From a virus, in IMG/VR virus record IMGVR_UViG_3300009320_001035, positions 1 through 29,629 of that record: a stretch of 29,629 nucleotides of DNA; one strand, given 5' to 3'. How positions within the stretch are numbered: the stretch's first letter is position 1; every line of letters starts with the position of its first letter. Below, piece after piece: positions 8,301 through 16,280 of this stretch. The notes under the pieces were generated by a model that did no database searches, was not told the origin of the DNA, and saw only the letters and a program-made list of their open reading frames with translations. The position numbers and the translations under genes were made by a program.

Positions 8301-10053
8301 GCACGTTGAGCACGCGGCGGATGAGCGATTCGAGCCGATCATCGCGGAGGCCCTTGAGGAACTCCTCGAGCATGTCGGCCTCGCCGGGCATCGACTCGGC
8401 GCAGACGATGTTGGACCGCTGAATCTGCGGGCGATCCTGGGCCTTGACCTGTTGGGCTTGCCAAGATCTCTGCGCCCGCAGCCAGAGGGACAGGCCGGCG
8501 ATCTGCACGGCGCGGGGGTCGATGTCAATGCCGTGGATATTCTGCTCGATGATCAGACGCGGCACGTCTCGCAGGAAATCCTCTTTGCCACCGTAGGTCT
8601 CAAGGAGCGGATTCAAGCCCTCGGGGCGGACGAAAGCGTCGGCCCCCAGGTCGGCCTCGATGTCCCAGGCCTCGTCGTGGATGCGCTCGAAGAGGTCGAA
8701 GGCGTAGAGGCCGAAGTGCATCGACCCGCATGCGGGATCGAGCATCTTGATGCCACGCGGGTCCTTGAGCGGCCGATGTGGAACATAGACGGGTTGGGCT
8801 AGCAGCTCTTCCTGGGGAACATCGCCGATATCGGCGATTAGCGCGGCCCGAAGGGCCTCGTACAGGGCAAGAACGGCCTGCCACTCCTGGCCTTCGGGAG
8901 CCCTGTCCATGGAGCGATAGCCTCGCTGGGCCCCAAACAAACGAATCCAGAGCTCCAGAGAAGACCCGTGCCAGGGATCGCCTTGCTGAAAGGCCTGGAT
9001 GCCGCTCCATGCGAGCTCCTGGGGGTCGCCCCAGCCCCTGGCTTCACAGAGGGCGTATCCGCTTATCGCGAGGGCAAGGTACTGGACGTCGTCCCAGGTG
9101 GGGTCTTCAGGCAGATTCGAGAAATCGCTTCTGTAGGCGGCCGCGATTCCTTCGCTCGCTTCCTGGGCGAAGCCGAAACGGTCAGGGTCTTCGAGGAAGA
9201 CCTCATTGGGTCGGCGGAAGAGGTAGTGGCAGGAGTCTCTGAGGCTAGTTTGCCCCTTGGTCATCTCATACCAGATTCGGCCGAGGGTGTTGTCGGTGAG
9301 GAACTCGACGACGTAGCGCGGGGTGAAGAACTGGTTGCGGACGGCTAGTTCGCGACTGTTGCGCGGGGCCTGGGAGGCCTTCCGCATCGCCTTGCGTTCT
9401 TCGACGGAGTTGAAGTACTGGTAGATCCAGCCGATGGTCTCATCCTCAGCCCAGAGCGGGGCGATGTCGGCGTGGTTGATCTGCTCCAGCACGGCCAGGA
9501 GCGCCGCTTCGCGGGGAAACAACCGGCCCTGAGGGCTGAAGCGGTCGAAGAGGACGGGCAGATCGACGGCGAACTCATCGAAGACGCTGAAGAGGAAGAC
9601 GCGGTAAGCGTCGCCGGTCTCCCCCAGAGCCGTGCCAGCCAGACGCTGATAGAGCTGGAAGCCCTTGGACTGATGGCCCTTGGCGATGGACTCGATGAGC
9701 AGGCCACGCGCCTCAGCCATACGCAAGGCGCAGAGGCGGTTGAGAACGGTGAACGCCTGCTCGCGGACGATGCGCTTGAGGGCCTCCTGGCAGGCCTTCT
9801 TGGCTTTCGCGGCGGTGCTGGTATCGGCAGACGCCAGGTAGTGCTCCATTGTTTCGCGCAATAGGCGGGCTGTTTCGCGGCGGGAGTCATCGAGATGCTT
9901 GAGCTTAGCCAGGTCGGTCACGTCGCCGGTGGGCGGGTCAAGCCCGTGGTCGTTCTGAAGCTGGCGCGTGAACTCCTCGGCCAGCAGCGATCGGGCGTCG
10001 CCAACGAAGCGGGCGAGGCGGTTCCGGGTTGACTGATCAAACGCCATGGTCAC
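5323..10053 (-). CDS. pglX: BREX adenine-specific DNA methyltransferase PglX
   Basis: A protein of 1576 residues from GTG 10053 (adjacent to the brxC stop), or 1574 from ATG 10047. PglX is the BREX N6-adenine methyltransferase that marks self DNA. The SAM-binding motif DPACGSMHFG is near residue 438, and the catalytic motif IV is NPPFGEP near 728. An N-terminal helical region (1-230) precedes the methylase fold. The target-recognition region follows the motif, and a long C-terminal block (about 1250-1576, with YAPIYWPLSTPSGSYTLWLYY) ends in a Lys-rich tail. Common type 1 PglX proteins are about 1200 residues, so this one is large. Bases about 5940-8040 are visibly poorer in GC (50-55% in most lines counted by hand) than the flanks (62-72%), suggesting exchange of the specificity-determining core. 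Confidence 0.95.
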   Translation of the reverse strand: MTMAFDQSTRNRLARFVGDARSLLAEEFTRQLQNDHGLDPPTGDVTDLAKLKHLDDSRRETARLLRETMEHYLASADTSTAAKAKKACQEALKRIVREQAFTVLNRLCALRMAEARGLLIESIAKGHQSKGFQLYQRLAGTALGETGDAYRVFLFSVFDEFAVDLPVLFDRFSPQGRLFPREAALLAVLEQINHADIAPLWAEDETIGWIYQYFNSVEERKAMRKASQAPRNSRELAVRNQFFTPRYVVEFLTDNTLGRIWYEMTKGQTSLRDSCHYLFRRPNEVFLEDPDRFGFAQEASEGIAAAYRSDFSNLPEDPTWDDVQYLALAISGYALCEARGWGDPQELAWSGIQAFQQGDPWHGSSLELWIRLFGAQRGYRSMDRAPEGQEWQAVLALYEALRAALIADIGDVPQEELLAQPVYVPHRPLKDPRGIKMLDPACGSMHFGLYAFDLFERIHDEAWDIEADLGADAFVRPEGLNPLLETYGGKEDFLRDVPRLIIEQNIHGIDIDPRAVQIAGLSLWLRAQRSWQAQQVKAQDRPQIQRSNIVCAESMPGEADMLEEFLKGLRDDRLESLIRRVLNVPEDSRVRATTRMAEALCALVRTVWKEMELAGEAGSLLKIEESLADAIAQGKEEWVEKAPLFRVMEFGLTEETQANPKVRYYKAIPGGKEDFWNRAEALVLAALEGYAEHAHGTEAARRRMFARDAAQGFAFIDLWRHRFDVVLMNPPFGEPSWPSRDVIRRSCPESAQDVLGCFVLRGVDILAPQGRLGAITSRTALFLHSFTDFRLRALFEDAEIRSLADLGHGVLDDALVEAAAYCLEKSHTRRSVLHSYSVLRYSDKGTSLLEAITHTRRGSLPGPHVAFHGGLAEFRQLPGHRVAYATGRKLRHAYVAMPAFSSHGIEFRSGLCTGDDFRFVRLWYECPADEVERWVPFAKGGEYAPYLGDIHLRVDWANQGQDMEAGCPGARVQNKEWYFRPGITYSVRTTSSFSPRVLPAATIFSHTGNLILPERNSLAYLAIAMSRTFAFFLEMLMAAADAVTSGSAARSYQLGLLQQIPFPSLDSPTAESLGRLCAAVVRAREAEFTPDEATLMFTIPRVAHHLRADQRLQEATNRDKREHEDEVSVVLERTHEIEHIVTRLYGIDTESIAEIASTVGCHPGDLPDSVLDDGEFAEAYQKPLENVIRDEVAAGNASRSVTKKSYYADRRIELLCQTLGVHHSRVLNARADLGLVGISETREVARSLLSYAVGVAVGRWDIRLVDDDAHRCSPPRDPLAELPRTPPGTLGELCEAEKRAYPVEVNYGGLLEDSPGGQHDITRHVQNVIGYLGDGDLEQDICSLVDAGSLRQYFTNANSFFADHLSQYSKSRRYAPIYWPLSTPSGSYTLWLYYHRLTNQTLYTCVNDFVEPKLKQVAEGAADLRSKPNRSSAEEKDLERMSDLELEVTDFRDELLRIAKFWRPDLNDGVQITAAPLWKLFQHKPWRKRLKETWEKLEAGDYDWAHLALSIWPDRVVRASHADRSYAIAHDLEDKLWHEVEVEKKTKSGKVKKTIEWQPKDLTDDELDRIVAEVKA

Positions 10054-13000
10054 TCAATTCTCGATCTTGATGGTCACTTCGATATCGCTGTAGACCGCCA
10101 TCTCGGCCTTAAGGGCCTGGAGGGAACGGATCAGCTCCTCCAGGCCGGCGGCACTGTTGATGGAGGCGGGGATGCTGACGCTGCGGGTGAGCCTGGTCTT
10201 GCCGGACTTCTGGGCCTTCTTGCGTTCTTCTTCAAGCCGGGCCAACTGACGCTCGCGGGCCGTCTTGATGATGCCATCGCGGATGGCGTCGACCTGCGAG
10301 CGAATGACGAACGACTGGTTGAGCAACTTCTTGATACCGGCGAGGTCCTCGGTGGCCTCGAGGGTAATGCCATCGAGCTGGTTGAGGACCTGGGACTGCT
10401 CCTCGCGAAGCAATTCCGTCCACTCGGGCAATCGCTGGAACTTTTCCTCGACCTCCTTGATGGATTCCTGTTGATCCTTGGCCATCGCGATGGCGGCATC
10501 GCGGGTGCGAGCCTTGATGGCGGTGAGTGTAGTACTCAGGTCAGTCGCATGGGCGTGGAAATCCTCTTGGGCTAGGCGCTGGCCGAGTTGAGAAAGTTCC
10601 TCAGCCAAGTCTTGGCGAAGCTGACCGGGCACGCCCGAGTCGGGCAGGGATTCGATCTCACTGCGATGCTGCTGAAGGTCGCGGATGGTCGGCTCCAAGC
10701 CGTTCTTGAGGGCACGGTCGACGTCGGTAGCCCACTTGAGTCCGTCGTAGAGCGGGGATTCTTCGCTGCCCAGGCGTTGTGGCGCATCGGATGCGTCGGT
10801 CAGCAGCACGTCGGCCAATTCCTGGTTCAGAGAGCGGACCGTGTCGGCACCGGGCAAATCTAGCGCGTCGAGCTTCTCAGCAAGCGGGCCAAACTGATGC
10901 TGGAACTGCGGGAACTGCTTCGTGGCGGTCTTGCTGATCTCGTCTTCGAGAGGGATGACGGTATCGCCGATCAGATCGGTCAAACGCTCTGCGGCCCTGG
11001 CGAGCACCTCGTTGGATGGGCGCTCATCGCGGAGGGAAACGCCGACTGTCTTGAAGGCGTTGTTCGTGCGGAGGGCGTCGATGGCCTGCTGCCCGTTTAC
11101 CGTGACCTCGCGGCCGGAGACTTTGAGCTTGATCTCGCCTGCGACCAGCATGGCGGCTACGAGGTAACGCAAAGTGTCTTGCGACCAGCCGAAAGGGGCG
11201 TCGGTGAAGTGGTTGATCATCCGCTTGCCCTCGACCGTGCCATGGCGGTCGATGTGGTCGCGAATGCTGACGACAGCCTTGTGGTCGGTCTTGACATGCG
11301 GCGTGCCGCCGCTGACCTGGACGAGGTTCAGCGGATCGATTGACGAGTTCACCGCCTTGAGGTTACCGGCGCGGAGGAACTTTTCGGCCAAGCCGGTTTC
11401 CGCACGCACGGGCGCTTCGCCATAGCGGTCGAAGATCTGGTCGGCCACGTCAGCCAGATGCTTCTTGGACGCTTCAACAACGTTGTGATCGATGCTCTCG
11501 ACGGCCGTGGTCTGCCCGCGGAAGACGAACGAGCCCTGGGCCAGGCATCGCTTGAGCAGGTGTTGGAGTTCGCCGGTGAGCTTCGTCGCTCGATCGGCCT
11601 GGGCTGCGCAGTACTCTTTGACCTCGGCGTCGGGGTCATTGCGGTATCGCTGGACGATCTCGCGACACCGGTAGATTTCGGCAACCTTGTCGTCGATCTC
11701 CTGCGAGGTGCGGCCCAGCAGGTGGATCGTGTTCTGCGAACTGCGCTGACGCGATTCCTCGACCAGTCGCGTGCGGGCGGTGTCGTAGTCCGTAGGGGAG
11801 ACGAACTCGACAATCGTCTGAATGGTCTCGCGTTCGCCAGCCAGGCTCGAAACCATCGACCCGGCTACCGCCTTCAGGCCCGAAGTGACCGCAAGGGAAC
11901 CGTGCAGTCGCGTCGACGGCAACGGGCTGAATGCCTCGCGAAGGGCTTCGCTCTGAATCCGACGCGTTTCAATGGTGCGGAGTGGAATCTCGCCGCGTTC
12001 CTGGTCGATGTCGTTAAGCTTCTCGCTGAAGAAGCAGAGGTTCCCATCCTTCTCACCGAACGGCACGATGGCGTCGTTGGTCAGGTCCGCAATTGCGGCA
12101 TCGATCTTGTCACGCTGTGAAGGAGCATCTATGGCCGGATGCATCAGGCTCGTGACGTTTTGATTCGTCACCGGCATGTTTCCCAGAATCTGGAGAATGG
12201 CCACCGTTTTGGCGACATCCTGGTGCAGCTGCGAGTCCGGAAAGCGGATGGCGACCTTCCCCACGGCCTTGTGGACCGACGGGGATGTACGGCGAACATC
12301 CTTCTCCAGGGAGTCGTAAAGGGTGACCGTAGTTGCCAACCAACCGACTGGCTTGTTGGCGACGGGTTCCTGGTCGTCGGGACCTTCGACGAGGATGTCC
12401 TGGACGACCTTGATGGCCGAGCGAAGTCCGATCCCACCGGTCGACTTCGCCAGAGTACCCAGCAGATGCAGTAGAATATCGAAATGGGCAGGAAGGAACG
12501 GATAGAGGTCGACGAAGGCCGCCTTGTCGAAGTCCGAGTCGTAGTAGCGTGCGTCCTGGAGCTTCGTATTGTGTCGCAGGGCCTGACCGTGCTTATCGAA
12601 AAGGCCACCAACGACCTTCTCGCCATCGGGCGACTTGCCCAGCAGACGTCGATGGCAGATCTCCTTGATGTCGTTCGATTCCAGATCGACCTGGATTGGG
12701 AAGCGGTCTTTGAGTTTGTAGAGTTCGGGAGAGTTCAATGACGCCCGGGGATCGTCCTCGGTCAGTGTTTGCTGCGCTGTCCCAACAATCCACACTTTGC
12801 CGTTACCAATGGCCTTGAGATTCTCTGCGAGGCCTTGCAGCCTGAGGATGAGCTCCTTGCGGCTGCCGACATATTGGCCGACTTCATCAATGATGAAGAC
12901 GATAGACTCCTTGCCGGTGGTTTCCCGGACAATGTCGATCATCTCCCTCACGCGCTCGTTCTCGAACGTGACGAAATCCGCTGTCTCTGTGTTGAAGGCG

Positions 13001-13674
13001 CTAGGCGACTTGAACAGATTCGGGTACATCTCGTGGGCGACCTCTGGGATCAGGCTGTCGATCACCAAGGGGTCGTTCTGCACGTCCTTCCACGGGGTCT
13101 CCAATTCCTTCTGAATCCTCCCCGTGAACTCCTCATAGCGTCCGTCCTTCTGCAACTTTCGCTCGAAAGCGGCGACCTTAATATTCCGCGAGTACCCGGC
13201 CCACTGTAGGACCTTGTAATAGAGAACGGTGGACACATCCGCCATCGTGGCACCCGCGAGCATTTCGCTGGCCAAATCCAGGAGAACGACAGCGGCTGGA
13301 TACTTGCTGGCAACGGTTGCGAGCAATGCCTTCGTTTGCGGCGTGTTGAGTCTGTCTTGGAGGTGCTTCACGAATGACGTTCCATCGACGGTGACGCTTT
13401 CATCCAAAGCGAGGCCGAGGTACTTCGTAAATGAGCTCTTGCCAGAACCGTAGAAGCCGGAGACCCAGACGCCGACTTCGTTCTCACCGCCCACGTCCAT
13501 CGCCGCCTGCATACGGGTGAGAAGCCTCTCAAGCTGCTCCTCAATGCTGTCGGTAACGATGTACTCGGTGATCTCTGCCTTCAGTCTCGCCTCTTGTGAA
13601 GCGCCGTAGGTGATCACCTTCTCGATCGTCCGGTAGATGTCCTTGGCCGGATCGAACAGGCTCTTTATCTGCAT
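10054..13674 (-). CDS. brxC: BREX P-loop ATPase BrxC (PglY family)
   Basis: A 1206-residue protein typical of BrxC/PglY, the large ATPase of BREX systems. The N-terminus (MQIKSLFDPAKDIYRTI) is characteristic. Walker A is GFYGSGKS at 73-80, and Walker B with a following acidic residue is IVFIIDEVGQYVG at 258-270. The C-terminal third (about residues 880-1150) is rich in Glu, Gln, Leu and Arg and probably coiled. ATG 13674 is preceded by AGAGGACCTGAAAC, a fair ribosome binding site. Twenty bases separate it from brxB, and its TGA abuts the GTG start of pglX. Known roles are from the family: BrxC is required for both methylation and defence in characterised systems. Confidence 0.96.
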   Translation of the reverse strand: MQIKSLFDPAKDIYRTIEKVITYGASQEARLKAEITEYIVTDSIEEQLERLLTRMQAAMDVGGENEVGVWVSGFYGSGKSSFTKYLGLALDESVTVDGTSFVKHLQDRLNTPQTKALLATVASKYPAAVVLLDLASEMLAGATMADVSTVLYYKVLQWAGYSRNIKVAAFERKLQKDGRYEEFTGRIQKELETPWKDVQNDPLVIDSLIPEVAHEMYPNLFKSPSAFNTETADFVTFENERVREMIDIVRETTGKESIVFIIDEVGQYVGSRKELILRLQGLAENLKAIGNGKVWIVGTAQQTLTEDDPRASLNSPELYKLKDRFPIQVDLESNDIKEICHRRLLGKSPDGEKVVGGLFDKHGQALRHNTKLQDARYYDSDFDKAAFVDLYPFLPAHFDILLHLLGTLAKSTGGIGLRSAIKVVQDILVEGPDDQEPVANKPVGWLATTVTLYDSLEKDVRRTSPSVHKAVGKVAIRFPDSQLHQDVAKTVAILQILGNMPVTNQNVTSLMHPAIDAPSQRDKIDAAIADLTNDAIVPFGEKDGNLCFFSEKLNDIDQERGEIPLRTIETRRIQSEALREAFSPLPSTRLHGSLAVTSGLKAVAGSMVSSLAGERETIQTIVEFVSPTDYDTARTRLVEESRQRSSQNTIHLLGRTSQEIDDKVAEIYRCREIVQRYRNDPDAEVKEYCAAQADRATKLTGELQHLLKRCLAQGSFVFRGQTTAVESIDHNVVEASKKHLADVADQIFDRYGEAPVRAETGLAEKFLRAGNLKAVNSSIDPLNLVQVSGGTPHVKTDHKAVVSIRDHIDRHGTVEGKRMINHFTDAPFGWSQDTLRYLVAAMLVAGEIKLKVSGREVTVNGQQAIDALRTNNAFKTVGVSLRDERPSNEVLARAAERLTDLIGDTVIPLEDEISKTATKQFPQFQHQFGPLAEKLDALDLPGADTVRSLNQELADVLLTDASDAPQRLGSEESPLYDGLKWATDVDRALKNGLEPTIRDLQQHRSEIESLPDSGVPGQLRQDLAEELSQLGQRLAQEDFHAHATDLSTTLTAIKARTRDAAIAMAKDQQESIKEVEEKFQRLPEWTELLREEQSQVLNQLDGITLEATEDLAGIKKLLNQSFVIRSQVDAIRDGIIKTARERQLARLEEERKKAQKSGKTRLTRSVSIPASINSAAGLEELIRSLQALKAEMAVYSDIEVTIKIEN

Positions 13675-13694
13675 GTTTCAGGTCCTCTGTTGCG

Positions 13695-14267
13695 CTACCC
13701 ACCTACGTGAACCGACCGGTAATTCCCGTCTTCGGGATAGAAACCCATGAATTTCAGGCGTGTTTTTCCGGTTCGTTCGCCAGGATATAGGAACACAGTC
13801 GGCACGTGGAACTTCCCGTAGAGCTGACTCTCAATGGCACCGATTCGCATGTAAGGATGAAGTGCTTCCAGATTGGTCACCAGGACTATCGCGTCCGACT
13901 TGCCTTCAAGTTTCGCCAACAGCTGCTCAAGTCGCTGCTGGAGCGAACCGTTCGTGAGGGCGTTTTCCAGTGATTCGTTGGTCTTCTCCCATGCCAGCGG
14001 TGCCTTGCGATCGGCAGTAAGCCAGATTTTCCTGAGCGATGCGGATGCAAGAATCTCGGCTATCTGGTCCGCGACGGAGAAGCAATGCACGTCCCAACCT
14101 TCGTTGCGAAGCCGGGCCACCCAGGCAGGGAGCGTCCGCTTCACGTCGAGTATCTGCCCCGGCGGAAACACCAGGTAATATATGGGTTCAAAGCTGGCGT
14201 GTGCCAGATCCCGGCCTTGGCGAATCCGTTCGAGCAGCTCATCGAAGTTAGCCTTCAGCGATGGCAT
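13695..14267 (-). CDS. brxB: BREX protein BrxB (DUF1788)
   Basis: A 190-residue protein matching BrxB (DUF1788): the segment EPIYYLVFPPGQILDVKRTL near the N-terminus, HCFSVADQIAEIL, and a C-terminal FLYPGERTGKTRLKFMGF are typical. Biochemical function is unknown; BrxB is a small core component in most BREX types. ATG 14267 overlaps the end of brxA by 20 bases, implying translational coupling. Length is normal for the family (about 190-200). Confidence 0.94.
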   Translation of the reverse strand: MPSLKANFDELLERIRQGRDLAHASFEPIYYLVFPPGQILDVKRTLPAWVARLRNEGWDVHCFSVADQIAEILASASLRKIWLTADRKAPLAWEKTNESLENALTNGSLQQRLEQLLAKLEGKSDAIVLVTNLEALHPYMRIGAIESQLYGKFHVPTVFLYPGERTGKTRLKFMGFYPEDGNYRSVHVGG

Positions 14268-15033
14268 CCATCAACTCCTTCATGTCGTCGCACCGCCAAC
14301 TGATCCGCGTCACGTCGCCTGCCGTTTGGACGATGAAGACGCCTTTCACTGCAAGCCGTTTCAATTCTCCCACCACATCCGAACGGTTAAGACCGAAAAG
14401 CGTCCAGTCCGGATGAGCGACGACCCGATTGTCGCCGAGCGGGGCGAAGTGGAGGTCGTAGGCCAGGACGATCGTTACGCGAGGCTCGATGCGGAAATCG
14501 AGTATCTTCCGGACGCTTCTTGATCCTCGCCCCAGCAGGCCAAAGTCTGCGCAAGCACCTGTGAGATAGGCGGCAACGCGGCGGACCGTGCTCTCCGACC
14601 ATGGCTTCACCGTGAGGCCGTCCTGATTCGCCCGGACCACAAATTCTCGTGCGTCCTGATTCGACAAAGCGTCGCGGCCGCCGGAGTATGAGCCCCAGAA
14701 GACCTGCCTGACGAAATCAGCCAGGATAGCATTCGCTCGACACGCATACACAAAGAGCAGTTGCTCGAATTCCTTGGACGAGAGGATGGGACGCAGAAGG
14801 CCCAGATACATCGCAGGCCTGCCGTCGTCGGCCATCAGGCGCGGGCAGAAACACTCCGCCACAAGGTTCCGCAGCCGCCGAGCAGACTTCTTCGGGAACC
14901 GCCCAGACTCCAGAGCAACCTGGCACAGCCTTGCTGAACTCATCCCAGGCTCCCAGAGATCAAGGAGAGCTCTGGTTTCTTCAACCATGCCCAGACCGGC
15001 CTGGAGCTGAGTTGTGTAGACACGTCTTGGCAT
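14248..15033 (-). CDS. brxA: BREX protein BrxA (DUF1819)
   Basis: A 261-residue protein of the BrxA family (DUF1819), a small DNA-binding winged-helix protein in characterised systems. I chose ATG 15033 (MPRRVYTTQLQAG) because it sits in a TAATG overlap with the brxE stop and matches the usual BrxA opening. An upstream extension to 15111 would only overlap brxE. Family-like segments include FPKKSARRLRNLVAECFCPR, PILSSKEFEQLLFVYACRAN and the central WSESTVRRVAAYLTGACADFG. It is followed by brxB with a 20-base overlap. Confidence 0.92.
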   Translation of the reverse strand: MPRRVYTTQLQAGLGMVEETRALLDLWEPGMSSARLCQVALESGRFPKKSARRLRNLVAECFCPRLMADDGRPAMYLGLLRPILSSKEFEQLLFVYACRANAILADFVRQVFWGSYSGGRDALSNQDAREFVVRANQDGLTVKPWSESTVRRVAAYLTGACADFGLLGRGSRSVRKILDFRIEPRVTIVLAYDLHFAPLGDNRVVAHPDWTLFGLNRSDVVGELKRLAVKGVFIVQTAGDVTRISWRCDDMKELMDAIAEG

Positions 15034-15533
15034 TACTTGTCCGTGAAGTAGGGGTAGACCTCTGTGCAGCGAGCCAGCCCTGTGGCGTAGTACGATGCGA
15101 CTTGTCCCCATGAAGCTCCCTGACGTAGGTCGTCTATCGAACCAACCTTCACAGGTCCGACGCCCTCGTAGTCCTCGGTAGTAGAAATCTTGTTGAGATA
15201 TGTAAAGGCCACTTCGGGGCTTACGACATGCTCGGCAATCACTTGGTTGTGCTGTTGAAGAGCGTCGTGAAGGCTCCGCTCCATATCCTCCGGAAGCCGG
15301 AAGATGTGGAAGACGTTGCCGATGCCGATACGCTCATCGTGAAGGACTGCCGCGACCCGACTTGTCGCATGGTACTGCGCTAGAATCTGGGTTCGAGGGA
15401 AGATCGGACCGAGAAAGGCCTGGCTCCCAGTGCCAAAGAAAGAACTGGACCACCAGCGCTTCTCAGTCTGTTCACCGAGAAAGCCAACAACCGCCCGGAG
15501 AACTGCGAGCTCTCGAAGTTGGTCAACCTTCAT
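15033..15533 (-). CDS. brxE: BREX protein BrxE
   Basis: A 166-residue protein that I recognise as BrxE, a small protein of unknown function described as a component of type 6 BREX. Recognisable segments are VVGFLGEQTEKRWWSSSFF near the N-terminus, ILAQYHATSRVAAVLHDE, and GIGNVFHIFRLPED in the middle. ATG 15533 follows GGTGAACAGC (Shine-Dalgarno GGTGA, spacing 5); in-frame GTG 15542 and TTG 15545 are less likely starts. It is first in the operon and its TAA overlaps the brxA ATG. Presence of brxE in an operon that ends with brxL instead of brxD/brxHI is unusual. Confidence 0.85.
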   Translation of the reverse strand: MKVDQLRELAVLRAVVGFLGEQTEKRWWSSSFFGTGSQAFLGPIFPRTQILAQYHATSRVAAVLHDERIGIGNVFHIFRLPEDMERSLHDALQQHNQVIAEHVVSPEVAFTYLNKISTTEDYEGVGPVKVGSIDDLRQGASWGQVASYYATGLARCTEVYPYFTDK

Positions 15534-15756
15534 GCTGTTCACCAAATGTCCATGCGACGTATTCCGATATCAGCTACGGTCCCGCATGCTTTGCTCAGAG
15601 CCACCTAGCCGACGCTCCACCCTCTCACGATGAGACTGCCAGTGTTGCCCGACCATCCACCCGAACCGCTTCCCTTCCTGTGCCAACATGGAGCGTTGCC
15701 TTGGACAGATTCATACAGATGGCCAGCTCGTCGGTAGTCAACACCGTGTCCTACGG

Positions 15757-15772
15757 ATTGGGCATGCGCAAT
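15757..15772. promoter_or_regulatory. Dyad, possible operator of BREX
   Basis: ATTGGGCATGCGCAAT is palindromic at 14 of 16 positions (half-sites ATTGNGC/GCNCAAT) and lies about 50 bases downstream of the predicted transcription start and about 225 bases before brxE. It could bind a dimeric regulator. The evidence is symmetry alone. Confidence 0.3.
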
Positions 15773-15826
15773 TCCTTCCCGCACGGGAGAATAACCGCCC
15801 CCGCGCCTCAAGACGGGCAACTGAGG

Positions 15827-15856
15827 ATGTTAACCGCAAGTGCTGGATGCTGTCAA
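15827..15856 (-). promoter_or_regulatory. Sigma70-like promoter for the BREX operon
   Basis: On the minus strand a perfect -35 TTGACA (15856-15851) is followed after 18 bases by TAACAT (15832-15827), matching four of six -10 positions. It points at brxE and predicts a start near 15820, giving a leader of about 280 bases. It lies directly beside the phage-gene remnant, so the promoter may have come with the BREX segment. Confidence 0.42.
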
Positions 15857-15869
15857 ACATTGGCGTAAC

Positions 15870-16055
15870 CTACGGCGGATCACGCCAGTTGTCGTCGCCG
15901 AGGATTTCGTCGATGAAGTGGAAGAGCATCTCGGTGCCGTCGGTGCCGGTGACGGTTTCGCGGAGCCAGACGGGCGTGCCGACGGGGACGGGGAGGTACT
16001 CGGGGTCCTTCAGATCGGCCAGGTCGACGCCGTTGCCCGCTGTGGTCTTCCTCAC
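15870..16055 (-). pseudogene. C-terminal remnant of a phage structural gene
   Basis: A 61-codon frame from GTG 16055, most of which duplicates the C-terminus of the phage protein ending at 17264. Shared segments are GNGVDLADLKDPEYLPVPVG and TEMLFHF, followed by EILGDDN here against EVLGDDN there. The poly-serine end of the full gene is missing and replaced by a short unrelated tail. The preceding 240 residues of the full-length protein are absent. The GTG overlaps the stop of the small frame upstream (CCGTGAGG), so it may still be translated. It marks the boundary between phage-derived DNA and the BREX promoter region. Confidence 0.75.
15888..16038 (-). repeat. 151-bp direct repeat, copy A
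   Basis: This copy aligns without gaps to 17300-17450. I count 14 mismatches by hand (about 91% identity). Both copies are read in the same frame on the minus strand, and some changes alter the protein (WLRETVTGTD against WLHEAITGAG), so the copies are old relative to a fresh duplication. Confidence 0.85.
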
Positions 16056-16240
16056 GGCTTCGTCTCTTGGGCGCTGAGGATGTCGACGGCACGGCGGGCG
16101 ATGACCCGCACCAGCCAGTTTCGTACGTCGCTTACCTGCTGCCGAGCCGGCCGGAATAGCTCCTGCTGCTCATTTGCGCAACCCGTTTTCTTGGTGTATT
16201 CTGCATCACGGCGAACCGTCTTGGAAATGGACCTCCGCAA
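16052..16240 (-). CDS. Uncertain small ORF downstream of the DUF4145 gene
   Basis: A 62-codon frame from TTG 16240 to TGA 16052, basic overall (for example TVRRDAEYTKKTG and NWLVRVIARRAVDILSAQ). It has no clear ribosome binding site. The frame stays open upstream into the end of the neighbouring gene with no ATG, which suggests the 3' end of a truncated phage gene as much as an intact small gene. Its stop overlaps the GTG of the phage-gene remnant. No family recognised. Confidence 0.3.
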   Translation of the reverse strand: MRRSISKTVRRDAEYTKKTGCANEQQELFRPARQQVSDVRNWLVRVIARRAVDILSAQETKP

Positions 16241-16252
16241 TGTCGGAGGCCC
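16229..16252 (-). terminator. Hairpin downstream of the DUF4145-like gene
   Basis: CCTCCG-caatgt-CGGAGG forms a 6-bp stem extended by GG/CC after a single mismatch, about 30 bases beyond the stop at 16281. No T-tract follows. It may weakly terminate the upstream gene, but the TTG of the small ORF lies inside it. Confidence 0.3.
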
Positions 16253-16280
16253 CGAAGCTACATTGACCTCGGGACGTTCC

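Larger units (their letters stand above)
15546..15869. other. Non-coding region upstream of the BREX operon
   Basis: About 320 bases without a convincing gene. They hold the probable BREX promoter (15827-15856) and a dyad (15757-15772), listed separately. A 71-codon minus frame (15605-15820) is Gly/Arg-rich, has no recognisable domain and no clear ribosome binding site, so I treat it as chance. No regulator gene (for example BrxR/WYL type) is visible here. Confidence 0.5.

Noticed and set aside
7702-8802. A 366-codon plus-strand frame opposite pglX
   Set aside because: It overlaps the catalytic part of pglX, which is clearly coding on the minus strand.
15605-15820. A 71-codon minus frame upstream of brxE
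   Set aside because: No family, no ribosome binding site, and it overlaps the likely promoter leader and dyad.
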